Below are positions 19,540-29,129 of a stretch of DNA of 64,000 nucleotides, piece by piece. The stretch lies in contig NC_005295.2 of NCBI RefSeq assembly GCF_000026005.1, positions 744,001 to 808,000 of the forward strand, read 5' to 3'. The stretch comes from Ehrlichia ruminantium str. Welgevonden. GTDB lineage: Bacteria; Pseudomonadota; Alphaproteobacteria; Rickettsiales; Anaplasmataceae. The position numbers and the translations under genes are program-made. Below the pieces are notes generated by a model, which was given only the letters and a program-made list of their open reading frames with translations, searched no databases and was not told the origin of the DNA. Numbering within the stretch: the stretch's first letter is position 1; the number at the start of each line of letters is the position of its first letter.

Positions 19540-20330
19540 AAAGTATGTTACGTAATACTTCTATGTTTTAGCGATAAATATATTAGAATTTTAATATTAT
19601 AAACTACATAACAACGGGCTAAGTTTTTTACTAATTCTATTCTATTTTTCAAGTATGGCAGATTATATATTATTTATAATAGCTTTAATACAAGTGATAT
19701 TTATATTGTAATATAATATATATTTTTTTCTTTTTCCCTATTGTTAAATTAATGTGATATTTTTATTACATACTTGATTAAGGTTTTATATGTAGATAGC
19801 TCTATAATATAATGTTCTAGTGTAGTAATTAAATACAAGCACAATAAAGTTGTTATATTTTATATAAATTAGGTACTAAATGGTTTATATCATAAAAAGA
19901 CACATGTAGCATGCTTAAGAAAGTAATATTAAAATTAATATAACAAAAGTTATGTATAATTCATGGATTATATATATATTGAAAATAAAATAACATTTTG
20001 TAACCTATCATTCGTATTCAGTATTTCATATGCAATATATTTAACTAATAATTTAGTAAATATTAGTTAGTATACTTCTTAAATAACTGTCTTTTAATAA
20101 ATATAAGTATTATTATCTTAACCTAATAATACTCTCTAATATAAACAATTTAAAAGTCTTATTTGTTATCTAATTAGTGTTTAATTTTGTATTGTATATG
20201 CTAATGCCATAATATGTATATTTGAACTATTTTTTTTATATTTTTAAATACAATCTTTAAAATTTACATATTATAGATTACTATATATATATTGTTATGG
20301 TAGTATTAGTAATAATCTTATGGTATTAAT
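19540..20330. other. Gene-free region, most of it one arm of a long inverted repeat
   Basis: Bases 19750-20227 match 38384-38850 in reverse complement (see repeat entry). The rest shows nothing recognisable. The last 100 bases should hold the promoter of the next gene. Confidence 0.6.
19750..20227 (+). repeat. Diverged inverted repeat, arm 1 (partner 38384-38850)
   Basis: About 475 bp that pairs in reverse complement with 38384-38850, roughly 80% alike by eye. Strong blocks are TGTATTGTATATGCTAATGC here against GCATTAGCATATACAATACA there, and TGATTAAGGTTTT against its complement. Within it, 19981-20090 on the minus strand resembles the leader and start of the membrane-protein gene at 18946. 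Confidence 0.85.
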
Positions 20331-21173
20331 ATGTTATATGGTTGTGATATAAAGAAGGAAATAGAACTTAACCAGGAAATATGTAACAGTTTTATGGCAC
20401 AACAATTCCTACGTTATTCTAGTATTTCATGTATTGGTGCTTCTGATACTGATAAAGGACTTGTTATATATGTTGATGATTTTAATAGTATTGGTGACCG
20501 ATGTAACCCAAGTGGTGATAGTCTGTTTAAAATTTTAATTGAAGTACCGCGGAAAAAAGTAAAACAAAGTAAAATTTTTAATGAATTGCTAAAAATATTC
20601 CATGCTGAACATAATAATATGTGTTTTTCTATGTACATTATGGTAACATCTAGAAATCTTAATATGTTTCTGAGGAAGACCTGTATTTCAGGTGGGGAAA
20701 TCTATATAGATGACTTAGCTAAATGCGGCAAAATAGTTCTAACAGTACCAGTAAGTATAGGTAAAAGAAGTATCTATAGTTCATATAATGAATCACTTCT
20801 ATTGAAAGAAGTTGGAGGTGTGGCTTGTAATGAGTTTAAATATATTAATTTTGAGAAAAGTATAAGCAGCAGTACTAATTCTACAGGATTATTCAATAGG
20901 ATAACAGCTACTTTTCATAATAAATTCTCAAAAGCAAGAAATAAAGAAGGAACTTCAAATGCAATGTTCTTTCAAGAAAGTGAGGAAGATCATTTATCTA
21001 CTATCGGTGCAGTCGGCGGTTCTATTAGTGACAGAAAGGCAAAACCAAAAACGTCACAAGAAAAATTACAAGAGAAAGTAGAAGATGAAGATGTAGATCT
21101 AAGCGAAACTACATATCTTTTAGGCAAAGTAAAATTATCAAGTACAAGTTCTTCAGTAAGGAAAAAAGAATAA
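20331..21173 (+). CDS. Repeat-domain family protein, single domain plus long polar tail
   Basis: 280 residues of unknown function. One family domain: I-S-C-I-G-A-S-D-T near residue 27, N-P-S-G-D-S-L-F-K-I near 58, I-E-V-P near 70, C-F-S-M-Y-I-M-V-T near 100, then V-G-G-V-A-C-N-E-F-K-Y near 162, which parallels I-G-L-C-N-A-x-F-K-Y in the five-domain protein. The tail (residues 175-280) is Ser/Lys/Glu-rich and probably disordered, and includes S-E-T-T-Y-L-L-G. There is no signal peptide or membrane helix. The shared domain-plus-tail plan suggests a common role with the paralogues near 9 kb. Confidence 0.75.
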   Translation: MLYGCDIKKEIELNQEICNSFMAQQFLRYSSISCIGASDTDKGLVIYVDDFNSIGDRCNPSGDSLFKILIEVPRKKVKQSKIFNELLKIFHAEHNNMCFSMYIMVTSRNLNMFLRKTCISGGEIYIDDLAKCGKIVLTVPVSIGKRSIYSSYNESLLLKEVGGVACNEFKYINFEKSISSSTNSTGLFNRITATFHNKFSKARNKEGTSNAMFFQESEEDHLSTIGAVGGSISDRKAKPKTSQEKLQEKVEDEDVDLSETTYLLGKVKLSSTSSSVRKKE

Positions 21174-21994
21174 AAATATATATACTGTATAGTAACAAAT
21201 TCAGTGTATATTGTTAATTATATCACTAAAGATGTTATTTTTACCAATAGAAAGCAGGTAAAGAGGTTAGTAAACATCACATGTCTTTTAGATAAAATAA
21301 AATTAATATAGGTTCTTTAACAAAAAAAGTATAAGAAATACTACAAAACTATATTGGTAAGTTAAGTTTACATTACTAAAGATTGTTATTTTTACAATTA
21401 AATGCCTTTAATTATATATATTACCGTATATGGTTATTATTATTTTACAGTATACAAATTTTTTACACATAAAAATTTTAAAGTTTTTTGTTATTATTTA
21501 TTAATAAACTAATAGAAGTACAATATATTCCATATTTAACTTCTTTTAAATTTGATATTCTAATAAATTGATAAAAGTATATTATACTTAAACTTTGTGA
21601 TACATATCCTTTACCTAATTATAAAGAATGATTTTTTATTGAAATAGTTAATATATTATTCAAAATATTTGAATAACATGTAAGAATGATTGTATATTAA
21701 AGATATACAATCATTAGTTCATAAAGTATATTCGTACCTTTAATGGTTAATAATATAATGTATTTACATATTAGATATCATTTATAATAACATACAAAAA
21801 TGCTTCAATAATAATATTTTTATACATATTTTAGTATGTTATATAATTTTTTGCGTTATAAAAAATTTTAAATATTTAAATACTATCTTGTTAATTATAA
21901 ACTTGTAATAATGTTTCCAAGTATAAAAGATTTACATATTTTTGTTAAATGTGGTAAAAATGTTTGAATAATATTTGATTATTTTACTAGTATC
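21174..21994. other. Intergenic region holding repeat copy 1 upstream of pccB
   Basis: Bases 21330-21815 are a long direct repeat shared with 55985-56470. The 170 bases before pccB should hold its promoter. Bases 21200-21240 contain a short decayed echo of the repeat's start (ACTAAAGATGTTATTTTTAC). Confidence 0.65.
21330..21815 (+). repeat. About 480-bp direct repeat, copy 1 (partner 55985-56470)
   Basis: Nearly identical to 55985-56470 over about 460 bp (only a few per cent differences by eye), in the same orientation, 34.7 kb apart. It is non-coding in all frames. It contains two hairpins: TTATTCAAA-ATA-TTTGAATAA (21656-21676) and a perfect 12-bp stem AATGATTGTATA/TATACAATCATT with loop TTAAAGA (21685-21715). 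Confidence 0.93.
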
Positions 21995-23527
21995 ATGAGA
22001 TTTATAGGGTTACAAAATTTAAAAGATAAAAAGTTGAATTCTTATAATGGTGGTGGTTTATCTAAAATAGAACAACAACATCTTAAAGGTAAGCTAACTG
22101 CAAGAGAAAGATTAAGGGTATTACTTGATGACAATTCTTTTGAAGAATATGGAGTATTTGTTGAACACAGATCTGTCAATTTTTCTATGGATCAATCTAA
22201 AATACTTGGAGATGGTGTAGTTGTAGGATATGGTACAATTAATGGACGAAGGGTATGTGTTTACTCTCAGGATTTTACTGTATTTGGTGGATCACTTAGT
22301 GAATCAAATGCTAAAAAGATATGTAATATTATGGATAAAGCTTCAGTATTAGGTGTACCTATTATTGCTATTAATGATTCAGGTGGTGCTAGAATACAAG
22401 AAGGAGTCGATTCTTTATCTGGTTATGGAGAAATTTTTCAACGTAATGTTGATTTATCAGGTGTAGTTCCACAGATATCTTTAATTATGGGGCCATGTGC
22501 AGGTGGTGCAGTATATTCTCCTGCATTAACTGATTTTATCTTTATGGTACGTAATACTTCATATATGTTTGTTACAGGGCCAGATGTAATAAAAAAAGTT
22601 ACATATGAACAAGTAAGTAAAGAAGAATTAGGTGGAGCTACAGTTCATGCTGCTAAAACAGGAATTGCAGATTTAGTATTTAATAATGAAATTGAAGCAT
22701 TGTTACAGATACGCAAGTTCATGCAATTTATTCCATCGAATAATATCATGAAGCCATTGAAACTTGACACAAATTTAGATACTTTTACAGAAGACATTTC
22801 TTTAAATACTTTGGTACCTAAAAATAGTTCTACTCCATACAATATGTATGAATTAATAGAAAAGGTATGTGATGAGAGACTCTTTTATGAGATAAAACCT
22901 GACTTTGCTCGCAATATTATTATAGGTTTTGGTAAAATAGGTGGTTGTAATGTAGGAATTATTGCAAATCAACCGTTACAATTAGCTGGATGCTTAGATA
23001 TTGATGCTTCAAGAAAAGGTGCACGATTTATACGTTTTTGTGACGCATTTAATATCCCTATTATTAGTTTTATTGATGTCCCAGGGTTTATGCCAGGAGT
23101 TAACCAAGAACATTCTGGAATTATAGTACATGGTGCTAAATTGTTGTATGCATATGCGGAAGCAACTGTTCCTAAAATTAGTGTAATTGTCCGTAAAGCT
23201 TATGGTGGAGCATATATAGTTATGAATTCTAAACATTTATGTGGTGATATAAATTATGCTTGGCCAGATGCTGAGATTGCTGTAATGGGTGCTGAAGGAG
23301 CAGTTGAAATAATCTTTAGGAATGAAGCTGATGAAGAAAAAAGACAATATATAATTGATGAATATCGCTCTAAAATAGTCAATCCTTATGTAGCAGCTTC
23401 TAGAGGATATATTGATGATATTATTATACCATCACATACTAGGAAACATTTGTTTAAATCTTTACAACTCTTACAAGAAAAAAAAGTACAAAAAATTTCA
23501 CGCAAACATGATAATTTGCCTTTATAG
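21995..23527 (+). CDS. pccB: Propionyl-CoA carboxylase beta subunit
   Basis: Carboxyltransferase subunit of biotin-dependent propionyl-CoA carboxylase, which makes methylmalonyl-CoA with PccA. The 510 residues match the family. Visible are the N-terminal K-L-T-A-R-E-R-L, the acyl-CoA site segment D-S-G-G-A-R-I-Q-E-G-V near residue 128, M-G-P-C-A-G-G-A-V-Y-S-P near 165, and the carboxybiotin site F-I-D-V-P-G-F-M-P-G near 360 with K-A-Y-G-G-A-Y near 398. A 160-bp inverted copy of bases 22580-22742 lies beside argB at 27249-27410. PccA is not in the window. Confidence 0.96.
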   Translation: MRFIGLQNLKDKKLNSYNGGGLSKIEQQHLKGKLTARERLRVLLDDNSFEEYGVFVEHRSVNFSMDQSKILGDGVVVGYGTINGRRVCVYSQDFTVFGGSLSESNAKKICNIMDKASVLGVPIIAINDSGGARIQEGVDSLSGYGEIFQRNVDLSGVVPQISLIMGPCAGGAVYSPALTDFIFMVRNTSYMFVTGPDVIKKVTYEQVSKEELGGATVHAAKTGIADLVFNNEIEALLQIRKFMQFIPSNNIMKPLKLDTNLDTFTEDISLNTLVPKNSSTPYNMYELIEKVCDERLFYEIKPDFARNIIIGFGKIGGCNVGIIANQPLQLAGCLDIDASRKGARFIRFCDAFNIPIISFIDVPGFMPGVNQEHSGIIVHGAKLLYAYAEATVPKISVIVRKAYGGAYIVMNSKHLCGDINYAWPDAEIAVMGAEGAVEIIFRNEADEEKRQYIIDEYRSKIVNPYVAASRGYIDDIIIPSHTRKHLFKSLQLLQEKKVQKISRKHDNLPL

Positions 23528-24696
23528 TTTTTAGTAACATGTAGAAAATTTAAATATACATTATAATAGCTATATCAGTGTTACATAGTTTGGTAAGTAT
23601 TAGTATTATAAAATAATTCAAAGCTGAAGTTCTTTAAATCTTACAAAGAAATACAAAAAATCTCCTTGTTCAAAAGTGTGGCAGCAAATTGTCTTGATAG
23701 TTATATAATACAATAATACATGCTTATATATTCTACATAATATAAAAGAATATTATCTTAAATGTTATTTGATTAGATTTTCTCTAATTTATGAGAATAA
23801 TTACATAATTTAATTAAAAACCAAAACTCAGTTCAAGTTATATTCTTTCAACATATTACAAAACTGTTGATATATACAATAAAACATTATACTAATGATT
23901 ACAACTTAAGAATAACACCACTTTAAATAACTTATTACTTACAGCATTATATACATCTCTTTCACCAAAAATTTGGTATTCTATTTACAGAACATATAAT
24001 GCCAATTAAGATTAGCTATTTTACACACACAATCAAAAATTGAAATACTAACTTATTCGGTAAAATTCAAATTAAAGCATCATAATTTTTAGAAATTTAT
24101 GATACTCACATTTGTAATTTATATCTTTCCAGCTTATATACAATATTTTTAAATATGTTTTCCTAACTCCCTATCAAGTATGCCAACTTTTACCTACTAA
24201 ATAACCTACTTAGTAGTATTTTAAAATATACATAGTTCATTATTTAAGTAATTAAAATATAACAGTACAAATACATGACATACACTGAAACTTTTGTGCT
24301 GCTATATTTCAATACAAAATGTAAAAGGAAAACTTATGTTTGCTATCCAGTAAAACCTTACACTATATATTAGTAAAGCCATTTACTATAAGCAATATAT
24401 GTAAATTAAGACATAAACCTGAATTGAATAACTATAAAGGTATCACAAATAATATGTAGCAATATAACTTACAACCATTTTTTATATAATAACAAAGCTT
24501 CAACTCCTTACAAAGGTGTTACCACTAAGCTACAGATAACAAAGAAAAAATAACATATAACAGACATAACCAAAAAATAGGCTAAATATCCCCCCTATTA
24601 CAAAAACAATTTATCTTGCTTTACAAGGTTACACCTCATGCCTATATAGCTATGATAAATCACTACTATAAAGGCACTAGAGTAATCCGTTTTTTC
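23528..24696. other. 1.2-kb gene-free region between convergent genes
   Basis: No credible frame. The minus strand at about 24480-24525 faintly resembles the 5' half of a tRNA (GTAGCTTAGTGGTAACACC) but lacks a 3' half. A 7-bp inverted repeat CTACTAA/TTAGTAG is near 24195. Both flanking genes end here, so it may hold their terminators, but none is convincing. Confidence 0.5.
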
Positions 24697-25854
24697 TTAA
24701 AACTTAAACTTTGTACCTATCAAAAACACATAACCTGACTGTTGATCAGATGTAGGCCTATCAACAGCAAAACAAATTAGATCACTATATACTGATACTT
24801 TATCAACCAAAACCTTCTCTATACCTAAAGCATAAACTGAAAGTGAATGTTGCTCTGTATTACTTTGATCATTTTTCTTAAGATCTTTATTACTATAAAA
24901 ATAAGTAGCACTGATACTAAATCCATTTCTTTCGAATTTCGCTCCTAGATCATAATATTCACTACCAAGAACTACATAGTTTGCAGTATCCACAGATATA
25001 GCTTTTTTACCAGATTTGCCTAAATTACCGTATGACCCTAAAATTGTAAAATCATGATAATTAATTGATAACCCAATATTGTAAGCTACCAAATCATTAT
25101 ACTCCTCACTATTCAAACGAGCATGCTCTATTACCCCTGAAAAAGAATAATTAAGATTTGATAACTTATTTTCATACTTAATTCCTATGTCAATAATATC
25201 ATTATAGCCACCCGCATCTTTATCCTTAGGTATATAGCTAAAGCCAGCTTTAAAACCCTTGAATTCTGGTGAATAATAATTAAGAACTGGCCCACCAATT
25301 TCATGTCCACAAGCACTAGCAATATACAAACCAGGCTTTACTAAAATTGTACCATCTTTATCAAAACCATACGGATACTTCTTAGAATCAGCTTTTAAAC
25401 TAACATGCTCTAAATAGCTACCAGAAATTCCCCCTGAAGCAACACTAATTTTAGAGGAAGAAATTCTCATACTATTGGCAACAGGTTCTGCTAAACCTAC
25501 TTCTATACTACCTATATTAGGTAATTTTAAAAAAACATAAGCACTATTAGCACCTACATTCAGTAAATACTTACTAGAGTCATTAGCAGTATCATCTACA
25601 ACATCAGATGCTAGCTTTACATCTATCCCTACAGATGAACCAACTGTAAACTTATCACTGACACTATCTTTTACAGTATAAGAATACAATAATTTTGAAT
25701 CTGCACTAAGCAAACCCCTTGTATAATCTTTACTATTAATACTATGCTGTAAACTTAAATTACCAGACAATGAGAAATCATTAGCATAAGCATTGCCCAC
25801 TGTCAGCATAAAACAAGCTATAGCACTAGATATATATGCTATTTTTTTACACAC
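24697..25854 (-). CDS. Outer-membrane porin-like beta-barrel protein
   Basis: 385 residues. A signal peptide (basic C-K-K, hydrophobic core, cleavage likely after the A-Y-A near residue 25) is followed by alternating polar/aromatic strands typical of a beta barrel. The protein ends in a phenylalanine (G-T-K-F-K-F), the usual mark recognised by the Bam machinery. The pattern fits the Gram-negative porin (Porin_4/OmpC-like) family of alphaproteobacteria, giving a general diffusion pore in the outer membrane. The start is GTG 25854, with AAGGG 9 bases upstream; no in-frame ATG is near. It has slightly higher G+C than its surroundings. It is not one of the short 28-30 kDa P28/MAP-1 type proteins by length. 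Confidence 0.8.
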   Translation of the reverse strand: MCKKIAYISSAIACFMLTVGNAYANDFSLSGNLSLQHSINSKDYTRGLLSADSKLLYSYTVKDSVSDKFTVGSSVGIDVKLASDVVDDTANDSSKYLLNVGANSAYVFLKLPNIGSIEVGLAEPVANSMRISSSKISVASGGISGSYLEHVSLKADSKKYPYGFDKDGTILVKPGLYIASACGHEIGGPVLNYYSPEFKGFKAGFSYIPKDKDAGGYNDIIDIGIKYENKLSNLNYSFSGVIEHARLNSEEYNDLVAYNIGLSINYHDFTILGSYGNLGKSGKKAISVDTANYVVLGSEYYDLGAKFERNGFSISATYFYSNKDLKKNDQSNTEQHSLSVYALGIEKVLVDKVSVYSDLICFAVDRPTSDQQSGYVFLIGTKFKF

Positions 25855-27225
25855 CTAAACTTACCCTTTAAAAAACCCTAAGCTAAATCTAACACCAACT
25901 GTTAAAACAATCAAGAATATAATTAAAAAAAATAACTACTATAATAAATATCTATTTAACATAGATTTATTTCAGTGTAGCAAGCACTATATAGTAAATA
26001 AAATATACTTTAACTTTGTAAATATGCACATAGTTCTATACAGAAGAATTTATTTTTTAAAAACAATAATCTAATAACTTAAGTTGACCTATTAATAACC
26101 CAACTATAATCAACCAAAACAATCCTATATACTAAACTAATAAAAAAACTTATCTTTAAGATATACAAACAATAGTAAGTAGTTATGTAAGTTATATAGG
26201 CTATAGTTTTAAATATATAGTTCTAGTAAATATACTACCTATACGTTATACTATATCAAATTATTATCCAATAAAATGATAAAACAATAATAAGTAATAT
26301 TCTTTAAATTCTTTTCTACATAAAATAGTCCTACTTTATACAAGTAACTCATCTTTGCATTATTTGATAAAATTAACAGAAAAGTAATACTATAATATTA
26401 TTATCTTCTTATCAGAATATTTTAAGAATACCCTATTCTGCCTATATTTAGTTATACACATAATAAATAAATTTCTAAATACTCTGAAAATCGATATGTA
26501 GAATAACAAAAAAATATCATGTATTTTTATAAATATAGAAAATAACTATATGCATCATAATAATGGATAATTATATTATCCTATAAATAAGTAAATGAGA
26601 TTTTACACAATTAATTAGAAACTTAATAAGATAATATTCATATTCATTGTTATTTAACTTGCTATAAGCTTATTTTTGAATTAACTATCTTAAGTAGATT
26701 TAGAGTAATATTTTTATATAAAGCTAGAGATATTATGTTTTCCATACCCTATAAAAACATATATTAACAAAATAGAAGAATAAGAATACACCTGATTTAA
26801 CAATAAAAGGTCAATTTTCCTTTTACTAATCTAAATCTTTACTTTAGGATCTATAATGTAAAATTTCTTGTTCAAGCAATATAGCACTCCTATTCCTCTT
26901 AATAATAAAAGATTAATACAATACATTAATAGAAAAAGTATATTATGATAGATTGTTATTAGATAAAATATTCTTATAATATCACTACATAAAAAGTTCT
27001 TATTTACCTAATAGTATTAACATACTATAAAAATTAACAAACGTAGTTTCTATTGAAGTATTAAGAAAATAACATTTATACCACCAACATATAAATAATT
27101 ATTGAGTAATATAGGATTAGTAAGTACGATTTTCAATATAGAAAAGCCATACAAAAACTTAACTTCAATAACCCCTATTAATACACTTTAAATTTATAAA
27201 TTTCCTAATTATTAAATACATGAAG
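25855..27225. other. 1.4-kb gene-free region with an inverted remnant
   Basis: The first 200 bases should hold the porin promoter. Bases 26620-26915 are an inverted copy of the end of the five-domain gene (separate entry). The other parts show nothing recognisable. Confidence 0.55.
26620..26915 (-). pseudogene. Inverted copy of the 3' end and downstream flank of the five-domain gene
   Basis: The reverse complement matches about 12790-13080: AGTAAAGATTTAGATTAGTA (the end and stop of the gene), then AAAGGAAAATT, TATGTTTTTATA, ATAGTTAATTCAAAAATAAG and AAGTTAAATAACAAT in order. Similarity is about 75-80% with indels. It starts inside the last 25 codons, so only the tail end was copied. Confidence 0.85.
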
Positions 27226-27248
27226 TTAATACATACATTTATATATAT

Positions 27249-27410
27249 AATTCGATGGAATAAATTGCATGAACTTGCGTATCTGTAACAATGCTTCAAT
27301 TTCATTATTAAATACTAAGTCTGCAATTCCTGTTTTAGCAGCATGGACTGTAGCTCCACCTAATTCTTCTTTACTTACTTGTTCATATGTAACTTTTTTA
27401 ATTATATCCC
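27249..27410 (-). pseudogene. Internal fragment of pccB, almost unchanged
   Basis: About 150 bp identical to 22590-22742 of pccB in reverse complement except for about two bases. It encodes K-V-T-Y-E-Q-V-S-K-E-E-L-G-G through I-R-K-F-M-Q-F-I-P-S-N. It lies 16 bases after the argB stop, on the same strand as argB. There is no start context and both gene ends are missing, so it is not a gene. The near identity marks a recent event, or one still being converted by the parent. Confidence 0.93.
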
Positions 27411-27426
27411 AACTATAAAGCACATA

Positions 27427-28395
27427 TTATACTCCTGAATTCACCACCATTGTACCAGTACCATGAATAGTAAATAACTCCAACAATAATACATGAGGTA
27501 TTCTACCATCAATAATATGAGCAGAACCGTAACCTTCTTTAACTACTCTAACACAAGTTTGTAGCTTAGGAATCATACCTGTATGTGCAGTACCATTATC
27601 AATAAGATTTTCTGCATGACTTACTGATAATTCAGATATTAAATTACCATTACTATCAGTTACCCCTGAAACATTTGTTAAAATAATTAACTTAGCAGCA
27701 GCCATAGCATTTGCAAGAGCACCAGCTACTAGATCAGCATTCACATTATATGTTAAATTATTTTCACCACTACACACAGGAGCTATTACAGGAATAAAAT
27801 CAGATTCCTCCATAAAAAATAACAGATCTGTATTAATATCATGAGGCTCACCAACAAAACCCATATCTAAAATTTTTTCAACATTATTCGATTGATTCTC
27901 TTTGTAAGTATAACAAATTTTCTTTGCTTCTATTAAATTAGCATCTTTACCACATAATCCAATAGCATTACCTCCAGCATTATTAATCAGCTGTGTAATA
28001 TTTTTATTCACTAATCCACAAAGTACCATTTCTACAATTTCTAGTGTTTCAGCATCAGTAATCCTTAATCCGTTAATGAATGTACTTTTCTTATTTATCT
28101 TCTCTAAAAATTCATTAATCTTATTTCCTCCTCCATGTACAACTATTGGGTTAATTCCAAGCTGCTTGAGTAATACAACATCATGGGCAAAGCTCTCTGC
28201 CAATTTTTTATCCGTCATGGCAGCACCACCATACTTAATAATAAATGTTTCACCAGAAAATTGCTGTATATAAGGCAAAGACTCTGATAAAGTTTTAGTA
28301 ATATTAAACCACTCAACATTCCCACCAAATTGCTCAATGCTCAATTTGGTATCTTCTTTATTAAGATTATTTTTTGATACATTGCGCAATTTCAT
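27427..28395 (-). CDS. argB: Acetylglutamate kinase
   Basis: Phosphorylates N-acetyl-L-glutamate in arginine biosynthesis (amino-acid kinase family). Key motifs are K-Y-G-G-A-A-M near residue 54 (phosphate-binding lysine), V-V-H-G-G-G near residue 85, and the nucleotide site L-T-N-V-S-G-V-T-D near residue 243. At 322 residues it is about 25 longer than usual at the N-terminus. The first ATG overlaps the end of engB by 29 bases, so a later start is possible, but no strong alternative is visible before the conserved part. It is probably co-transcribed with engB. Fragments of this gene occur at 17546-17755. Confidence 0.95.
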   Translation of the reverse strand: MKLRNVSKNNLNKEDTKLSIEQFGGNVEWFNITKTLSESLPYIQQFSGETFIIKYGGAAMTDKKLAESFAHDVVLLKQLGINPIVVHGGGNKINEFLEKINKKSTFINGLRITDAETLEIVEMVLCGLVNKNITQLINNAGGNAIGLCGKDANLIEAKKICYTYKENQSNNVEKILDMGFVGEPHDINTDLLFFMEESDFIPVIAPVCSGENNLTYNVNADLVAGALANAMAAAKLIILTNVSGVTDSNGNLISELSVSHAENLIDNGTAHTGMIPKLQTCVRVVKEGYGSAHIIDGRIPHVLLLELFTIHGTGTMVVNSGV

Positions 28396-28969
28396 AAATT
28401 AACTCCTCTATTCCTTGTTTACATTTACTACTAACATTAATGATTGGATATATAATAAAATTCAGGTTGAAGTTTTGAATATCACTTACAATAACATCAA
28501 GAACATTACTTTGTACGCGGTCAATTTTTGTTAATACTAATTGATACAATATTTGATGTACTTCAAGCCACCTAATAAAATCCAAGTCTATTTCCTTAAA
28601 TCCAACTTTAGCATCTATAAGTAACACAACTTTTGACAAATTCTTTCTATTTAATAAGTAATACTCCATTAAACAAATATAACTATTTACAGTAGCCCTA
28701 TCTGCTTTAGAATATCCATAACCTGGCAAGTCAACCAAAACCATCAATCCTTTATTAATCAAATAAAAATTTATCTGCCTTGTACACCCTGGTTTAGATG
28801 ATATTCTAGCATTTTTTCTATTATTCGTTATTGCATTAATTAAGCTAGACTTTCCAACATTTGATCTACCAGCAAGTGCAACTTCTGGTATAGAAAAATC
28901 AGGCAAAGATTTAATGCTGGTAGCTCCTATAATGAATTGACATTGTGACATTATAGATTTTAATTTCAT
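28367..28969 (-). CDS. engB: Ribosome biogenesis GTP-binding protein EngB/YsxC
   Basis: An essential TrmE-Era-type GTPase needed for large-subunit assembly. Motifs are G-R-S-N-V-G-K-S-S-L-I-N (G1, residues 34-45), T-R-Q-I-N-F-Y (G2 region, near 63), D-L-P-G-Y-G-Y-S (G3, near 77) and T-K-I-D-R (G4, near 146). The 200-residue length is standard. The 3' end overlaps argB by 29 bases, indicating coupled expression. A decayed fragment occurs at 9681-9776. Confidence 0.96.
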   Translation of the reverse strand: MKLKSIMSQCQFIIGATSIKSLPDFSIPEVALAGRSNVGKSSLINAITNNRKNARISSKPGCTRQINFYLINKGLMVLVDLPGYGYSKADRATVNSYICLMEYYLLNRKNLSKVVLLIDAKVGFKEIDLDFIRWLEVHQILYQLVLTKIDRVQSNVLDVIVSDIQNFNLNFIIYPIINVSSKCKQGIEELIYEIAQCIKK

Positions 28970-29129
28970 AAATTTCTAACATTTAATAAAAATATAAAAT
29001 AGACTAGGCTTAAAGTATATACCACATATCAAAATTTAAAGAAAAAAATTTTGCAAATAATATTATAGATGTTATCATTCCTAAGTAGTCAAAATTTATA
29101 AAGATTATTTAATATATGGTAGCAAAGCT

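Noticed and set aside
24480-24530. tRNA-like 5' half on the minus strand (GTAGCTTAGTGGTAACACC with a TTTGTAA loop)
   Set aside because: No matching 3' half, no T arm and no acceptor pairing. It may be chance or a worn tRNA fragment, so it was not called as an RNA gene.
27226-27423. 65-codon frame with pccB-like protein
   Set aside because: It is a copied internal piece of pccB with no start signal; called as a fragment, not a gene.
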